A DNA stretch of 64,000 bases from JAAXIE01 sp965263155 (GTDB lineage Bacteria; Chloroflexota; Dehalococcoidia; Lucifugimonadales; JAAXIE01): positions 2,852,001 to 2,916,000 of the forward strand of contig OZ253586.1 in assembly GCA_965263155.1 (NCBI GenBank), given 5' to 3'. Under the pieces are notes generated by a model. It worked only from the letters and a program-made list of their open reading frames with translations, was not told the origin of the DNA and did not search any database. Position 1 is the stretch's first letter, and each line of letters starts with the position of its first letter. Position numbers and translations under genes: made by a program. Positions 7,317-15,728 of the stretch are shown here, piece by piece.

Positions 7317-8306
7317 CTAGCTCTCCTCCAAGTTCTCTTCCCTGTTGAAGTTCTTTAGTGTCGCGACGGTCCTTTCATAACACTGGAGAGTCCCTAGCAC
7401 TTCACCCGAACGAGTTGTGACATATAGGAACTGCCATGGGCCCGTTCCAACCTTCTCAAACGTGGCGGTGTTCGCATTCTGCAATACGTCGCCGTACTTT
7501 TCCATTTCGGTAACAAGACCTTTCAGCTCCAGCGTAGGGAACGCCTCGCCTACCGTTGTCTTTACCAAAAGGTTTAATGTTACGTTGCTAGGTATTACGA
7601 CCTCAGTTGTAATTGCTCGATCATCCTTTGCGCGATATCGCAAATAAGTTTGCAGGACACGCTGCAGTTTTGCACTGAGGGCATCTGAGATATCGTCCGC
7701 AGTTTTTCTCAGCGTCTCGTCCACCGTATAGCGGACAAATTTCTCGAGCCGACGAATGACCCAGACTCCGACAGCTAAGGGGACGGTTATCTCCGGGTTT
7801 GTCACTACGAGTTGTATCAGGGGCTCTGGTGTGAAGGAGTGTCGAACTATTCCTTTGCTACATATGATCGAGTCGTCTATTAGCAGAACATCCTGCGTAA
7901 ATTGAGTATAGGCCTCCAAGGCATCGAAATTTGCCAAATCCACCGACACCTGGAGGACACAATCCTCCAATTGATCGTACGGCGTCCTCGCGAATGGTCT
8001 GGGGTCATTCTCAAAAGGAAGCGTCACTACTGTTATGCCGGAGCGCCCGTGTGTCCCTAGTCGGATTGAATCCTCTAAGTAAGAGCGTTGGAATAATGCG
8101 AATTCGTCGCCGTATGGCTCTATCCAGGCATCGACTATCTTTCCTAGGGGCATCAGAGAAGGATCGTGGTCTAGCCTCAAAGGGAAGGCCTGATCGACCT
8201 TAATCTGTTCACACAGACCCTCAAGGGCTTGCTTCGGGACTTGGACTCTGTCTGCTCCCTGCTCGACAACGTGGGTCGTGGCTCCAATACCGACGATGTC
8301 AGTCAT
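7317..8306 (-). CDS. Unrecognised protein, AT-richer accessory gene
   Basis: 329 residues, no family recognised with confidence. By eye the gene is richer in A and T than its neighbours and uses codons such as TTA, ATA and AGA that are scarce nearby, suggesting recent transfer. Residues 39-70 (FPLRLDHDPSLMPLGKIVDA and onward) faintly resemble the beginning of HK97-type prohead proteases, where a histidine-containing segment precedes a P-x-G-x-V strand; this is weak. The middle (ITVPLAVGVWVIRRLEKFV) has a short hydrophobic stretch, followed by a helical region and a beta-rich C-terminal part. It is convergent with the PNPOx-like gene, and no phage genes surround it. Confidence 0.6.
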   Translation of the reverse strand: MTDIVGIGATTHVVEQGADRVQVPKQALEGLCEQIKVDQAFPLRLDHDPSLMPLGKIVDAWIEPYGDEFALFQRSYLEDSIRLGTHGRSGITVVTLPFENDPRPFARTPYDQLEDCVLQVSVDLANFDALEAYTQFTQDVLLIDDSIICSKGIVRHSFTPEPLIQLVVTNPEITVPLAVGVWVIRRLEKFVRYTVDETLRKTADDISDALSAKLQRVLQTYLRYRAKDDRAITTEVVIPSNVTLNLLVKTTVGEAFPTLELKGLVTEMEKYGDVLQNANTATFEKVGTGPWQFLYVTTRSGEVLGTLQCYERTVATLKNFNREENLEES

Positions 8307-8502
8307 CGACTGCTAATCCTCCGATGCGTGGCTACCCAACAATAAAGCTACCGAAGATCGTTGGTCCTAGGTCCAACGCATAACTATCCCCTTTTCGGTA
8401 AGTCAGGCGGCCTCTTGTCGTTCTTGACGGTTTCTTGAGTAGGACATCGAGTTCGAATCGACGCTTCGTGGGTGAGGCATCGAGTGGTCATGCGTTGGAT
8501 TC

Positions 8503-9933
8503 CTAACTGCTCACCAACCTCTCCACCACCACCACCTCCGGACTGTCGGCGTCCGCCGTCTGCCAGCGCTGCTTGACTTTCGTCAGCGTGTTGGATGCGG
8601 CCGGCTGGCTGGTGGCGGCTTGGGCTCGGCCCAGCCAGAACTCGTCGCGGACTGAGGCGCGGCGGGACAGGCGGGCTTGTAGAAGGGCTTGGGCGTCGTC
8701 GTACTGCTCGGCACGGAGGTAGGCCTCGAGGAGGGTGTCCTCGAAGACCTCGTGCTGGGCGTGGCTGCCTCCGATGCGGGGCAGCTGGGGTTGGACACCT
8801 TTCAGGAGGGCGGCGGATTGGGCGTAGTCGCCTTGGGCGAAGGCGCTGATGCCTTCCATGAGGGGGAGGGCCGCCTCGGCGGCTAGGGCGTTGCCGTTGT
8901 TGGCCATGGCGCGCCATCCCTCGACGACGCGGGCAACGCCGTCTTGGTCTCCGGCGGCGGCGAAGGCCATGGCGGCATGCCCGTCGCGGAAGGGCAGTCC
9001 TGGGTTCTGCACTGCGGCGTCGGCTTGGTCGCGCACCTCGGCCCATGGGAAGGGGGAGTAGCTGCCGGTATAGAGGAACCAGCGCCACATCAGGGAGGCG
9101 CTGTCGGCCAGTGAATTGGCGTCGCAGGCCGTCACCGATGGGCGAATGTCGTTCTCATAGAGGGCAGCCACCTGTTGGTAGCGGCCCATGCCTAGCTGGA
9201 ACAGGGCTTGGTGCCACGACAGATGCACATGGTAAGCGATGCGGCGGTCGTAGCCCTTGAGCCATTCGCCGAGGAAGTCGGCACCCGATGAGTGGTCGGC
9301 CCGCTCGTAGAAGACGTGGGCCACAGAATGGGCGGCCACGGCGTTGGTGGGGCGCAACTCCAAGGAACGCTGGGCAAGGCGTAGGCCCTCGTCCAGCATG
9401 CCCACCTCGTGGGTGGCCCAAGCAAACTGCCCTTGGAAGGCCCAGTCGTCGCCGTAGTCCGATGCTATACCCTTCATCATGGCGTAGAAGTCAGGGGGAT
9501 AGTGGGCCACCCCGCTGCCACTGCACCCGGCGACGAACAGACGCTGGGCCAAACGCAGCAGCACGATGTCGCGGGGGAAGTCTTTGAGGTGCTCACGTAT
9601 GAGTTCCAAGGCGCGAGGGCTGTTCCCGTTGATCCAGGTGTCGATGATGGCGATCTGGTGCTCCTCCCTGCGGGAAATGCCTTTGGCCCGAGCGTGGGTT
9701 TCGGCCAAGTGGCCCTTCGCCTTCGCGGGGTCGTAGCCGAACATGCTGGCCAAGGCGAGGGTGGCGTGACCCAAGGCGAACCCGTCGTCGGCCCCGACAG
9801 CCATGCCCAAATCGCGTCCTGCTCCATAAGTCTGGGAGATGATGGCGTCGATGGCTTCGACATAGTGTTCGGCGGCGACTGGAGAGGAAGTGCTTAGGGG
9901 TAGTCCGTAACGGTCTGAGATGGCCTGGCTCAT
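8503..9933 (-). CDS. Tetratricopeptide-repeat protein, TTC38-like
   Basis: A 476-residue all-helical protein whose repeats have the TPR signature (for example GFALGHATLALASMFGY, DWAFQGQFAWATHEVGMLDE with RSLELRPTNAVAAHSVAHV). The sequence around AVAAHSVAHVFYERADHSSG and HVHLSWHQALFQLGMGR strongly recalls the tetratricopeptide-repeat protein 38 family, known in bacteria and animals but without a firm enzymatic role. Conserved histidines (AAHSVAHVF, HVHLSWHQA) suggest metal or ligand binding, which is inference. ATG at 9933 with GGAGGTAAGCC upstream. No signal peptide, so cytosolic. Nothing nearby indicates its pathway. Confidence 0.8.
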   Translation of the reverse strand: MSQAISDRYGLPLSTSSPVAAEHYVEAIDAIISQTYGAGRDLGMAVGADDGFALGHATLALASMFGYDPAKAKGHLAETHARAKGISRREEHQIAIIDTWINGNSPRALELIREHLKDFPRDIVLLRLAQRLFVAGCSGSGVAHYPPDFYAMMKGIASDYGDDWAFQGQFAWATHEVGMLDEGLRLAQRSLELRPTNAVAAHSVAHVFYERADHSSGADFLGEWLKGYDRRIAYHVHLSWHQALFQLGMGRYQQVAALYENDIRPSVTACDANSLADSASLMWRWFLYTGSYSPFPWAEVRDQADAAVQNPGLPFRDGHAAMAFAAAGDQDGVARVVEGWRAMANNGNALAAEAALPLMEGISAFAQGDYAQSAALLKGVQPQLPRIGGSHAQHEVFEDTLLEAYLRAEQYDDAQALLQARLSRRASVRDEFWLGRAQAATSQPAASNTLTKVKQRWQTADADSPEVVVVERLVSS

Positions 9934-10280
9934 GGCTTACCTCCAAAAATAGAAGTGGGGGCAAACGAGACTGGGGCTCTCAGCGATAGCATGTATGAGG
10001 TCTCCACGTTAAGACGAGGAGACGGGCGGTGTCAACGTGATTGTGGCTGGAATCAGTGAGTAGGCTGGAGGCTACTCGTCGTCCCAAGGATAGATGATAT
10101 CGATTCCACATCCTTGGGAACCTGCATCCGTGGGAATGTGCGACATTCGTCTCTGCCAGAGAAGCCTAGCCAATGCGACACAACCACGCTCGAGCGGGCA
10201 TCCAGCGTTCTCGCCGCGAGTAATGGCGCAGCAGGATAATGGCCCCGAATCTGCGCCGGAGATGCGGCCTGTCGTACCGG
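9934..10280. other. Intergenic region with a 10-base-stem inverted repeat
   Basis: About 350 bases between two minus-strand genes. The notable element is a perfect inverted repeat TCCCAAGGAT (10082-10091) and ATCCTTGGGA (10110-10119) with an 18-base AT-rich loop, about 160 bases after the ridA stop. It could be an operator or RNA hairpin; no T-run follows on either strand. No gene is supported here. Confidence 0.5.
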
Positions 10281-10694
10281 TTAGGGAAGGGCCGCCACTG
10301 CCTTGACCTCCACGAGGAGGTCCTCGCGTACCAGACCACTAATGACGAGAAGGGTGTTGGCGGGGTAGTCGCCGTTGGGGAAGAGGGTCGGGAAGATCTC
10401 GCTGCGGGCTGCGATGAAGGGCTGCACTGCCTCACGACCCACCAAGTAGCTGGTGAACTCCAGCACGTCGCTGAAGGATGCGCCGATGCCCTCCAAGGCC
10501 GCTCCTAGGTTCTGGAAGACTTGCTTGGTCTGGGCAGCCACATCGCCTGCGCCCACCAGTTCGCCTTCGGCGTTGAGGGCGACCTGCCCTGCGAGGTAGG
10601 CCACGCGGCTGCAGTTGGCTTGCACCACTGCTGAGTAGGCCCCGATGGGGGCGGGTACGCCTTGGGGGTTGATCGTCGTTCGTTCTGTGGCCAT
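10281..10694 (-). CDS. RidA/YjgF family protein
   Basis: Members deaminate reactive enamine/imine intermediates released by PLP enzymes. The 137-residue product has the family layout: GVPAPIGAYSAVVQA, VAYLAGQVALNAEGELVG, AAQTKQVFQNLGAALEGIGASFSDV, and the C-terminal NTLLVISGLVREDLLVEVKAVAALP. In classical RidA the substrate carboxylate is held by an arginine in an R-V-E-I-E motif; here the corresponding stretch is DLLVEVKAV, so this is probably one of the Rid subfamilies lacking that arginine and its activity is uncertain. ATG at 10694 with GGAGGGAC upstream. The adjacent divergent gene is a PLP enzyme, a sensible partner. Confidence 0.85.
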   Translation of the reverse strand: MATERTTINPQGVPAPIGAYSAVVQANCSRVAYLAGQVALNAEGELVGAGDVAAQTKQVFQNLGAALEGIGASFSDVLEFTSYLVGREAVQPFIAARSEIFPTLFPNGDYPANTLLVISGLVREDLLVEVKAVAALP

Positions 10695-10881
10695 GTCGTG
10701 TCCCTCCAGATGCGCGGTGTCGGATCTTTTGCGGAGGCTGGGCTTTACGGTGTCCGGTCTTCAGTGCCCGGCTTCAGTGAATCCTGGCCTCATTATAGCT
10801 GCCGAAAGAAAGACGCGCCTTGACCCGATACAGCCGTCCCCATATGATGCCGCCAGCCAAGACATCCGCCCGAGGTGATGC

Positions 10882-11994
10882 ATGTTGGAAGGGCAACTGA
10901 GCACGATTACGCCCGGCACCCCCAAGGAAGAGCTGGATACGCCTGCCTTTCTGGTGGACACCGAAATTATGGAGTCCAACATAGATAAGATGGCGGCCTA
11001 CTTCCGCGACAGGCCTGCCGGTCTGCGCCCTCACATGAAGCACCACAAGTGCCCCACCATCGCGCTGAAACAGATAGAGGCTGGGGCTGTGGGTGTCTGC
11101 TGCCAGAAGCTGGGCGAGGCCGAGGCGATGGCCGACGGTGGCGTGAAGAATATCCTCATTACTTACGAGGTGCTGGGGCGGGCGAAAATTCAACGACTGG
11201 TGCAGTTGGCCCAGCGGACGAATTTGCTCGTGACGGTGGACGATGCAGTGAACATAGCCGGTCTCTCCGAGGCGGCCGTGGCTGCTGGCACGACCTTGGG
11301 CATACTGGTGGACATAAACTGCGGGCAGAACCGATGTGGCGTCAACCCAGGGGAGCCTGGGGTGGAATTGGCGCGGGTGGTATCTCGCTCACCCAGCTTG
11401 GAACTGCGAGGTATCTGCGGGTATGAGGGGCACCTTCAGGCAGTTGCCGACCGCGAGGACAAGACGCTGCGGGCACGGCAAGCCATGGAGCAGGTGGTGG
11501 ACACCGCCGAGGCCATCCGGCGCGAGGGCATGACGTGCGAAATCGTCAGTTCTGGCGGCACCGGCACCTACAACATCACTGGCGACTACCCTGGCATCAC
11601 CGAGGTACAGGCTGGCTCATACGTGTTCATGGACGCCTCCTACCGTCGGGTGATGGACGACTTTCAGGTGGCGGGCACCATCCTTACTACTGTGGTGAGC
11701 CGCGCCGCTCCCGACCGGGCCGTGCTGGACTGTGGCATGAAGGGAGTCTCCACCGACCAGTGGCCTCCGGAGATAGTCGGGATGCCGGGTGTGCAGGTAC
11801 GCAGCGTGTCCGACGAGCACCTGAGCGTGAACCTGACGGACAGTGACAGCCAACAACTCAGGCCCGGCGACAAAGTGGAACTGGTGTCGGGTCATAACGA
11901 TACTACTGTTCATCTCCACTCTCACCTCTTTGCTCTGCGTCATGGCAGGCTGGAAGAGGTGTGGGAAGTGGCTGGCCGGGGGCGAATCCGATAA
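10882..11994 (+). CDS. PLP-dependent D-threonine aldolase / D-serine dehydratase-like enzyme
   Basis: A fold-type III (alanine-racemase-like) PLP enzyme that cleaves D-beta-hydroxy amino acids or dehydrates D-serine. The 370-residue product begins ELDTPAFLVDTEIMESNID and contains RPHMKHHKCPTIALKQ near residues 49-64, where the lysine of HMKHHK forms the Schiff base. GVCCQKLGEAEAMADGGV and the glycine-rich SSGGTGTYN phosphate-binding region follow. The C-terminal SGHNDTTVHLHSHL matches the metal-binding H-x-D site; family members usually have H-C-D, here H-N-D, which keeps the metal ligands. ATG at 10882 after GAGGTGATGC. The substrate cannot be decided by eye. Confidence 0.85.
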   Translation: MLEGQLSTITPGTPKEELDTPAFLVDTEIMESNIDKMAAYFRDRPAGLRPHMKHHKCPTIALKQIEAGAVGVCCQKLGEAEAMADGGVKNILITYEVLGRAKIQRLVQLAQRTNLLVTVDDAVNIAGLSEAAVAAGTTLGILVDINCGQNRCGVNPGEPGVELARVVSRSPSLELRGICGYEGHLQAVADREDKTLRARQAMEQVVDTAEAIRREGMTCEIVSSGGTGTYNITGDYPGITEVQAGSYVFMDASYRRVMDDFQVAGTILTTVVSRAAPDRAVLDCGMKGVSTDQWPPEIVGMPGVQVRSVSDEHLSVNLTDSDSQQLRPGDKVELVSGHNDTTVHLHSHLFALRHGRLEEVWEVAGRGRIR

Positions 11995-12101
11995 GCCCCC
12001 CAGCTTACATATCGGCCTATTTGTGATAACCTAGGCGGGGCTGGCCGCAGCGCCAGCGAACTTTTGTATGTCACTAGCACATCAGTGTATGGAGGTCGGA
12101 A

Positions 12102-14426
12102 ATGGTGGACTATGCGCCCAACATTGTCCTTTCCCAACAGGAGTACAAGGTGGTGGGTACTAGGCCCACCCGTCACGATGCACAAGACAAGGTGACTGGC
12201 AGGGCCCACTATAGCGCCGATGTGCATCCCGCCGGTTTGTTGCAGGGCAGGGTGTTGCGCAGTCCTCATGCCCACGCCCGCATCGTCTCGATCAACACCG
12301 ACAAAGCCAAGGCCCTGCCCGGTGTGCGGGCAGTGGCGACCTCGGCCGACTTCCCCCAGTTCTCCGGCCAGATGGCCGACTTGGGTGAAGGGGCCATGGT
12401 GAACTTCAAGTTCCTCAGCAACAACTGCTTGGCCCACGACAAGGTGTTGTACATAGGCCAAGCCGTGGCCGCGGTGGCCGCCTCCACTCCGGAGATCGCC
12501 GAAGAGGCCATGAACCTCATAGAGGTTGAGTACGAGGTACTACCCCCCCTAGTGGACGCTCGCGACGCCATGAAGCCGGGTGCGCCCATCCTGCACGAAC
12601 AATTGGCGACGCTGACCAATCCTACTATCCGGGCTGGCGTCTTCCGCGGTGACGACGAGGAACAATCAGGGACTAACGTGGCTAGCCACATCGAGTTTAC
12701 CTTGGGCGACGTTGAGGAAGGCTTCCGCCAAGCTGACGAGATTGTGGAGCATGAGACTCACACCGCCGCGGTGCATCAAGGGTATATCGAGCCCCATTCC
12801 GCCACTGCTCAGTGGCACCCCGACGGCCACATCACGGTATGGTCCAGCAGCCAGGGGCACTTTATGGTGCGGGACCAGACGGCCACCATCCTTGGCCTCC
12901 CCGTCTCCCGCGTCACCGCCATACCCATGGAGATAGGCGGCGGATTCGGAGGCAAGACCATCGTCTACCTGGAACCTGTGGCTGCGGTGCTCTCCCGTGA
13001 TTCGGGCGGGGTCCCGGTGAAGCTGACCATGAGCCGCACCGAGGTGTTCGAGGCCACGGGCCCGACATCCGGCACCCATATCAAGGTGAAGCTGGGCGCC
13101 ACCAAGGACGGGCGCATTACTGCCGTTTCGTCCAGCTTGATATACGAGGCAGGGGCCTTCCCTGGCTCTCCCATGTCTGCGGGCATCCGCTGCATGGTGG
13201 CCCCGTACGACATAGCCAACGGTTACTTGGAAGGCTATGACGTGGTGGTGAACAAGCCCAAGTCGGCAGCCTACCGTGCCCCAGGTTCTCCGGCAGCTGC
13301 ATTTGCCATGGAGACGACGGTGGACATGCTGTGCGAGAAGCTGAACGTGGACCCTCTAGAGTTCCGACTGCTCAACGCGGCCAAGGAGGGGACTCGACAG
13401 GTGACCGGACCGGTGTTCGCTCGTATCGGCAACGTGGAGAACTTGCAGGCAGCCTTGGACCACGACCACTATAAGACGCCCTTGGAAGGGGCCAACCGCG
13501 GACGTGGGGTCGCCTCCGGCTTCTGGTTTAACGCCAGCGGGCCCTCGGCGGCCGTGGCCGTCGTCAACCCCGATGGCACGGTGAACCTCATAGAGGGCTC
13601 GGTCGACGTGGGAGGCACCCGCACCACGGCGTCAATGCAGTTGGCAGAGGTTTTGGGCATATCGGCGGAAGACGTACACCCACAGGTGGCGGATACCGAT
13701 AGCATTGGCTATACGTCAGTAGCCGGTGGCAGCAGCACCACCTTCAAGACCGGCTGGGCCTCCTACGAAGCGGCCCAGGATGTGAAGCGGCAGATGATCG
13801 CCCGCGCCGCCCGTATATGGGAGGTGGACGCGGACAACGTGGAATACAACGACGGTGTGCTTCAGCACAGCTCGGACCCCGCCTTGCGCATGACTTTCAA
13901 GGAGTTGGCCCCGCGGCTGATAGGCACCGGCGGGCCCATCATCGGGCGGGGCAACGTGAACCCGCCTGGTCCGGGCAACGCCTTCTGCACCGTGATTGTG
14001 GATGTAGAGGTTGACCGCGACACCGGTAAGGTCTACATCCTGCGTTGCACCGCGATACAGGACGCAGGCAAGGCGATCCACCCCACCTACGTCGAGGGCC
14101 AGGTTCAAGGTGGGGTCGTGCAGGGCATCGGCTGGGCGTTGAACGAGGAGTACTGCTTCAACGACCAAGGTAGGATGATGAACGCCAGCTTCTTGGACTA
14201 TCGCATGCCCACTTCGCTGGACTTGCCGATGATCGACACGGTGATAGTGGAGGTGGCCAACCCCAACCACCCCTTCGGTGTACGCGGTGTGGGAGAGGTC
14301 AGCATCTGTCCGCCCATGGCAGCCATCTCCAACGCCATCGCCCAAGCCATCGGGTCCCGCATGAACGAGCTTCCCATGTCCCCAGCTAGGGTGCAGGCCG
14401 CTGTGGCGACCAATGGCGCTGCATAG
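12102..14426 (+). CDS. Xanthine dehydrogenase family molybdopterin-binding (large) subunit
   Basis: Molybdenum hydroxylases insert water-derived oxygen into carbon centres of aldehydes or N-heterocycles. The 774-residue product has the domain order of large subunits: N-terminal CO_deh_ACD-type domain (KVTGRAHYSADV, RSPHAHARIVSI), then GGGFGGKTIVYLEPVAA, the AAYRAPGSPAAAFAMET segment and, near the C-terminus, GVRGVGEVSICPPMAAI whose glutamate is the general base. AYRAPG in place of AYRCSFR rules out a form I CO dehydrogenase. There is no FAD or 2Fe2S subunit gene next to it, although a MoaD-like protein follows after 62 bases. ATG at 12102 with GGAGGTCGG. The actual substrate is unknown. Confidence 0.88.
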   Translation: MVDYAPNIVLSQQEYKVVGTRPTRHDAQDKVTGRAHYSADVHPAGLLQGRVLRSPHAHARIVSINTDKAKALPGVRAVATSADFPQFSGQMADLGEGAMVNFKFLSNNCLAHDKVLYIGQAVAAVAASTPEIAEEAMNLIEVEYEVLPPLVDARDAMKPGAPILHEQLATLTNPTIRAGVFRGDDEEQSGTNVASHIEFTLGDVEEGFRQADEIVEHETHTAAVHQGYIEPHSATAQWHPDGHITVWSSSQGHFMVRDQTATILGLPVSRVTAIPMEIGGGFGGKTIVYLEPVAAVLSRDSGGVPVKLTMSRTEVFEATGPTSGTHIKVKLGATKDGRITAVSSSLIYEAGAFPGSPMSAGIRCMVAPYDIANGYLEGYDVVVNKPKSAAYRAPGSPAAAFAMETTVDMLCEKLNVDPLEFRLLNAAKEGTRQVTGPVFARIGNVENLQAALDHDHYKTPLEGANRGRGVASGFWFNASGPSAAVAVVNPDGTVNLIEGSVDVGGTRTTASMQLAEVLGISAEDVHPQVADTDSIGYTSVAGGSSTTFKTGWASYEAAQDVKRQMIARAARIWEVDADNVEYNDGVLQHSSDPALRMTFKELAPRLIGTGGPIIGRGNVNPPGPGNAFCTVIVDVEVDRDTGKVYILRCTAIQDAGKAIHPTYVEGQVQGGVVQGIGWALNEEYCFNDQGRMMNASFLDYRMPTSLDLPMIDTVIVEVANPNHPFGVRGVGEVSICPPMAAISNAIAQAIGSRMNELPMSPARVQAAVATNGAA

Positions 14427-14488
14427 GATGGGAGCCGGCTCGCCCTCTCTTCGAAATGAGAGGAGAGGGCGAGGGTGCGAGAGACCTC

Positions 14489-14752
14489 GTGGCTGAAGTC
14501 TGGATTCCGAGGCGGTTGCAGGGCTTGACCCTCGGTCAAGCCCAAGTGCAGGCCGCTGGGACTACAGTGCGCCAAGTGATTCACAGCTTGGAGAACACCT
14601 ACCCAGGCATCATTGATTTCTTGTGTGACGAGAACGGCATCGCTCCCAACATGGCAGTGGTGGTTGATGGCGAGACCTCCTACTTGGGGCTCTTGGAGAA
14701 GGTGCAGGAAAACAGCGAGATACACTTTCTCCCTGCTATAGGCGGTGGCTAG
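14489..14752 (+). CDS. MoaD/ThiS-family ubiquitin-like sulfur carrier
   Basis: A small beta-grasp protein of about 87 residues: AEVWIPRRLQGLTLGQAQVQ, then TTVRQVIHSLENTYPGI, VVVDGETSY and the C-terminus HFLPAIGGG. The terminal Gly-Gly is what E1-like MoeB/ThiF enzymes adenylate and thiocarboxylate. Such proteins supply sulfur to molybdopterin, thiamine or other pathways. Its place 62 bases after a molybdenum hydroxylase gene suggests a link to cofactor or enzyme maturation. Start unsure: GTG 14489 fits homologue length, an ATG at 14456 would add a basic, non-conserved 11-residue extension. Confidence 0.75.
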   Translation: MAEVWIPRRLQGLTLGQAQVQAAGTTVRQVIHSLENTYPGIIDFLCDENGIAPNMAVVVDGETSYLGLLEKVQENSEIHFLPAIGGG

Positions 14753-14844
14753 GCGAAGGCCTTTCTGGTCCTTCGATCACTTGCTACCGGTGTCGGCGTT
14801 GCTTGAGATCGGGCAATTCAACCTCTTTCTTTGGAGGAGGAACC

Positions 14845-15684
14845 ATGGAGTCAGTGGAGCGGCGGCTTGAAGTAGTGCAGGCTGAGGGGGACCGCTTGGC
14901 CCAATATCTAGCGGGACTCTCGCCCGATGCATGGCATCGACCAAGCGCTTGCGATCGCTGGGAAGTGCGCGACGTGGTGGCGCACCTAGCGGGCGGGGCT
15001 GACTTCTATCACGATTCGGTGACGCGCGGCCTGCAGGGCGACTCGTCGCCTACTCCGGGCAGGCCGGAACCCGGCAAGGGTGACCCGGTGCAGAGCAACG
15101 AGGGCATCGCCCGAGGCTCGATAGCGCTGCGGGAGTCCCTAGGTGATGACGTTCTACCCCAGTTCTGCGACCGCAACGCTCGCCTCAACAGGCTTTTCGC
15201 CGAGGTGACTGGAGACCAGTGGGAGACTACCTGCTACCACCCCGCATCCTTCTTCCCTGTCAGGCGTTTCATCGACCTGCGTATCAGCGAGCTGGCGATG
15301 CACAGCCACGACATCCGCTCGGCCTTGGAACCTGAGGCTCACCTCTCGGACGATACCCTGCCTACGTTCATGGACCTGGGGCCACAGATAGCCCTGCGCT
15401 GGGGCTTCCGTCCCAGCCCCAAGCTGCCACGCCCGGTGCGTTTCCGCTTCGACGTGAGCGGGGCAGAGTTGGCTTACACTGACATTGTGGTGGAAGGCGA
15501 CGACTGCCGTGGCGAGTTGCCGGGACAGGATGCCCCTGACGTGACCTTCCAATGCTCCGCCGAAACGCTGGCCTTGGCACTTTACGGCAGGGCCAAGACG
15601 GCGGCCGCCCTTGCCGACGGAAGCCTGAAATACCATGGAGACGCTGCATTGGCGCAGCAGTTCGCCCAATGGTTCGGCGTTTAG
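14845..15684 (+). CDS. Maleylpyruvate isomerase-like, mycothiol-dependent-enzyme family protein
   Basis: A 279-residue DinB-fold protein of the family named for mycothiol-dependent maleylpyruvate isomerase. The N-terminal four-helix bundle shows LAQYLAGLSPDAWHRPSACDRWEVRDVVAHLAGGADFY, with the metal-binding histidine in VVAHL, and later SELAMHSHDIRSAL with the further histidines. The C-terminal 80 residues (VRFRFDVSGAELAYTDIVVEGDD onward) form an SCP2-like sterol-carrier domain, the usual partner in this family. ATG 14845 follows GGAGGAGG and is preferred over the upstream ATG at 14803. Whether the host makes mycothiol is not visible here. The substrate is unknown. Confidence 0.78.
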   Translation: MESVERRLEVVQAEGDRLAQYLAGLSPDAWHRPSACDRWEVRDVVAHLAGGADFYHDSVTRGLQGDSSPTPGRPEPGKGDPVQSNEGIARGSIALRESLGDDVLPQFCDRNARLNRLFAEVTGDQWETTCYHPASFFPVRRFIDLRISELAMHSHDIRSALEPEAHLSDDTLPTFMDLGPQIALRWGFRPSPKLPRPVRFRFDVSGAELAYTDIVVEGDDCRGELPGQDAPDVTFQCSAETLALALYGRAKTAAALADGSLKYHGDAALAQQFAQWFGV

Positions 15685-15728
15685 CGACCCTATTGACCAC
15701 AATCATCCTCCTCATGGAGTAGTGATAG

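Noticed and set aside
7317..8306. Prophage
   Set aside because: Only a faint prohead-protease resemblance and a distant terminase-like HTH gene at 33685; no capsid, portal, integrase or att sites.
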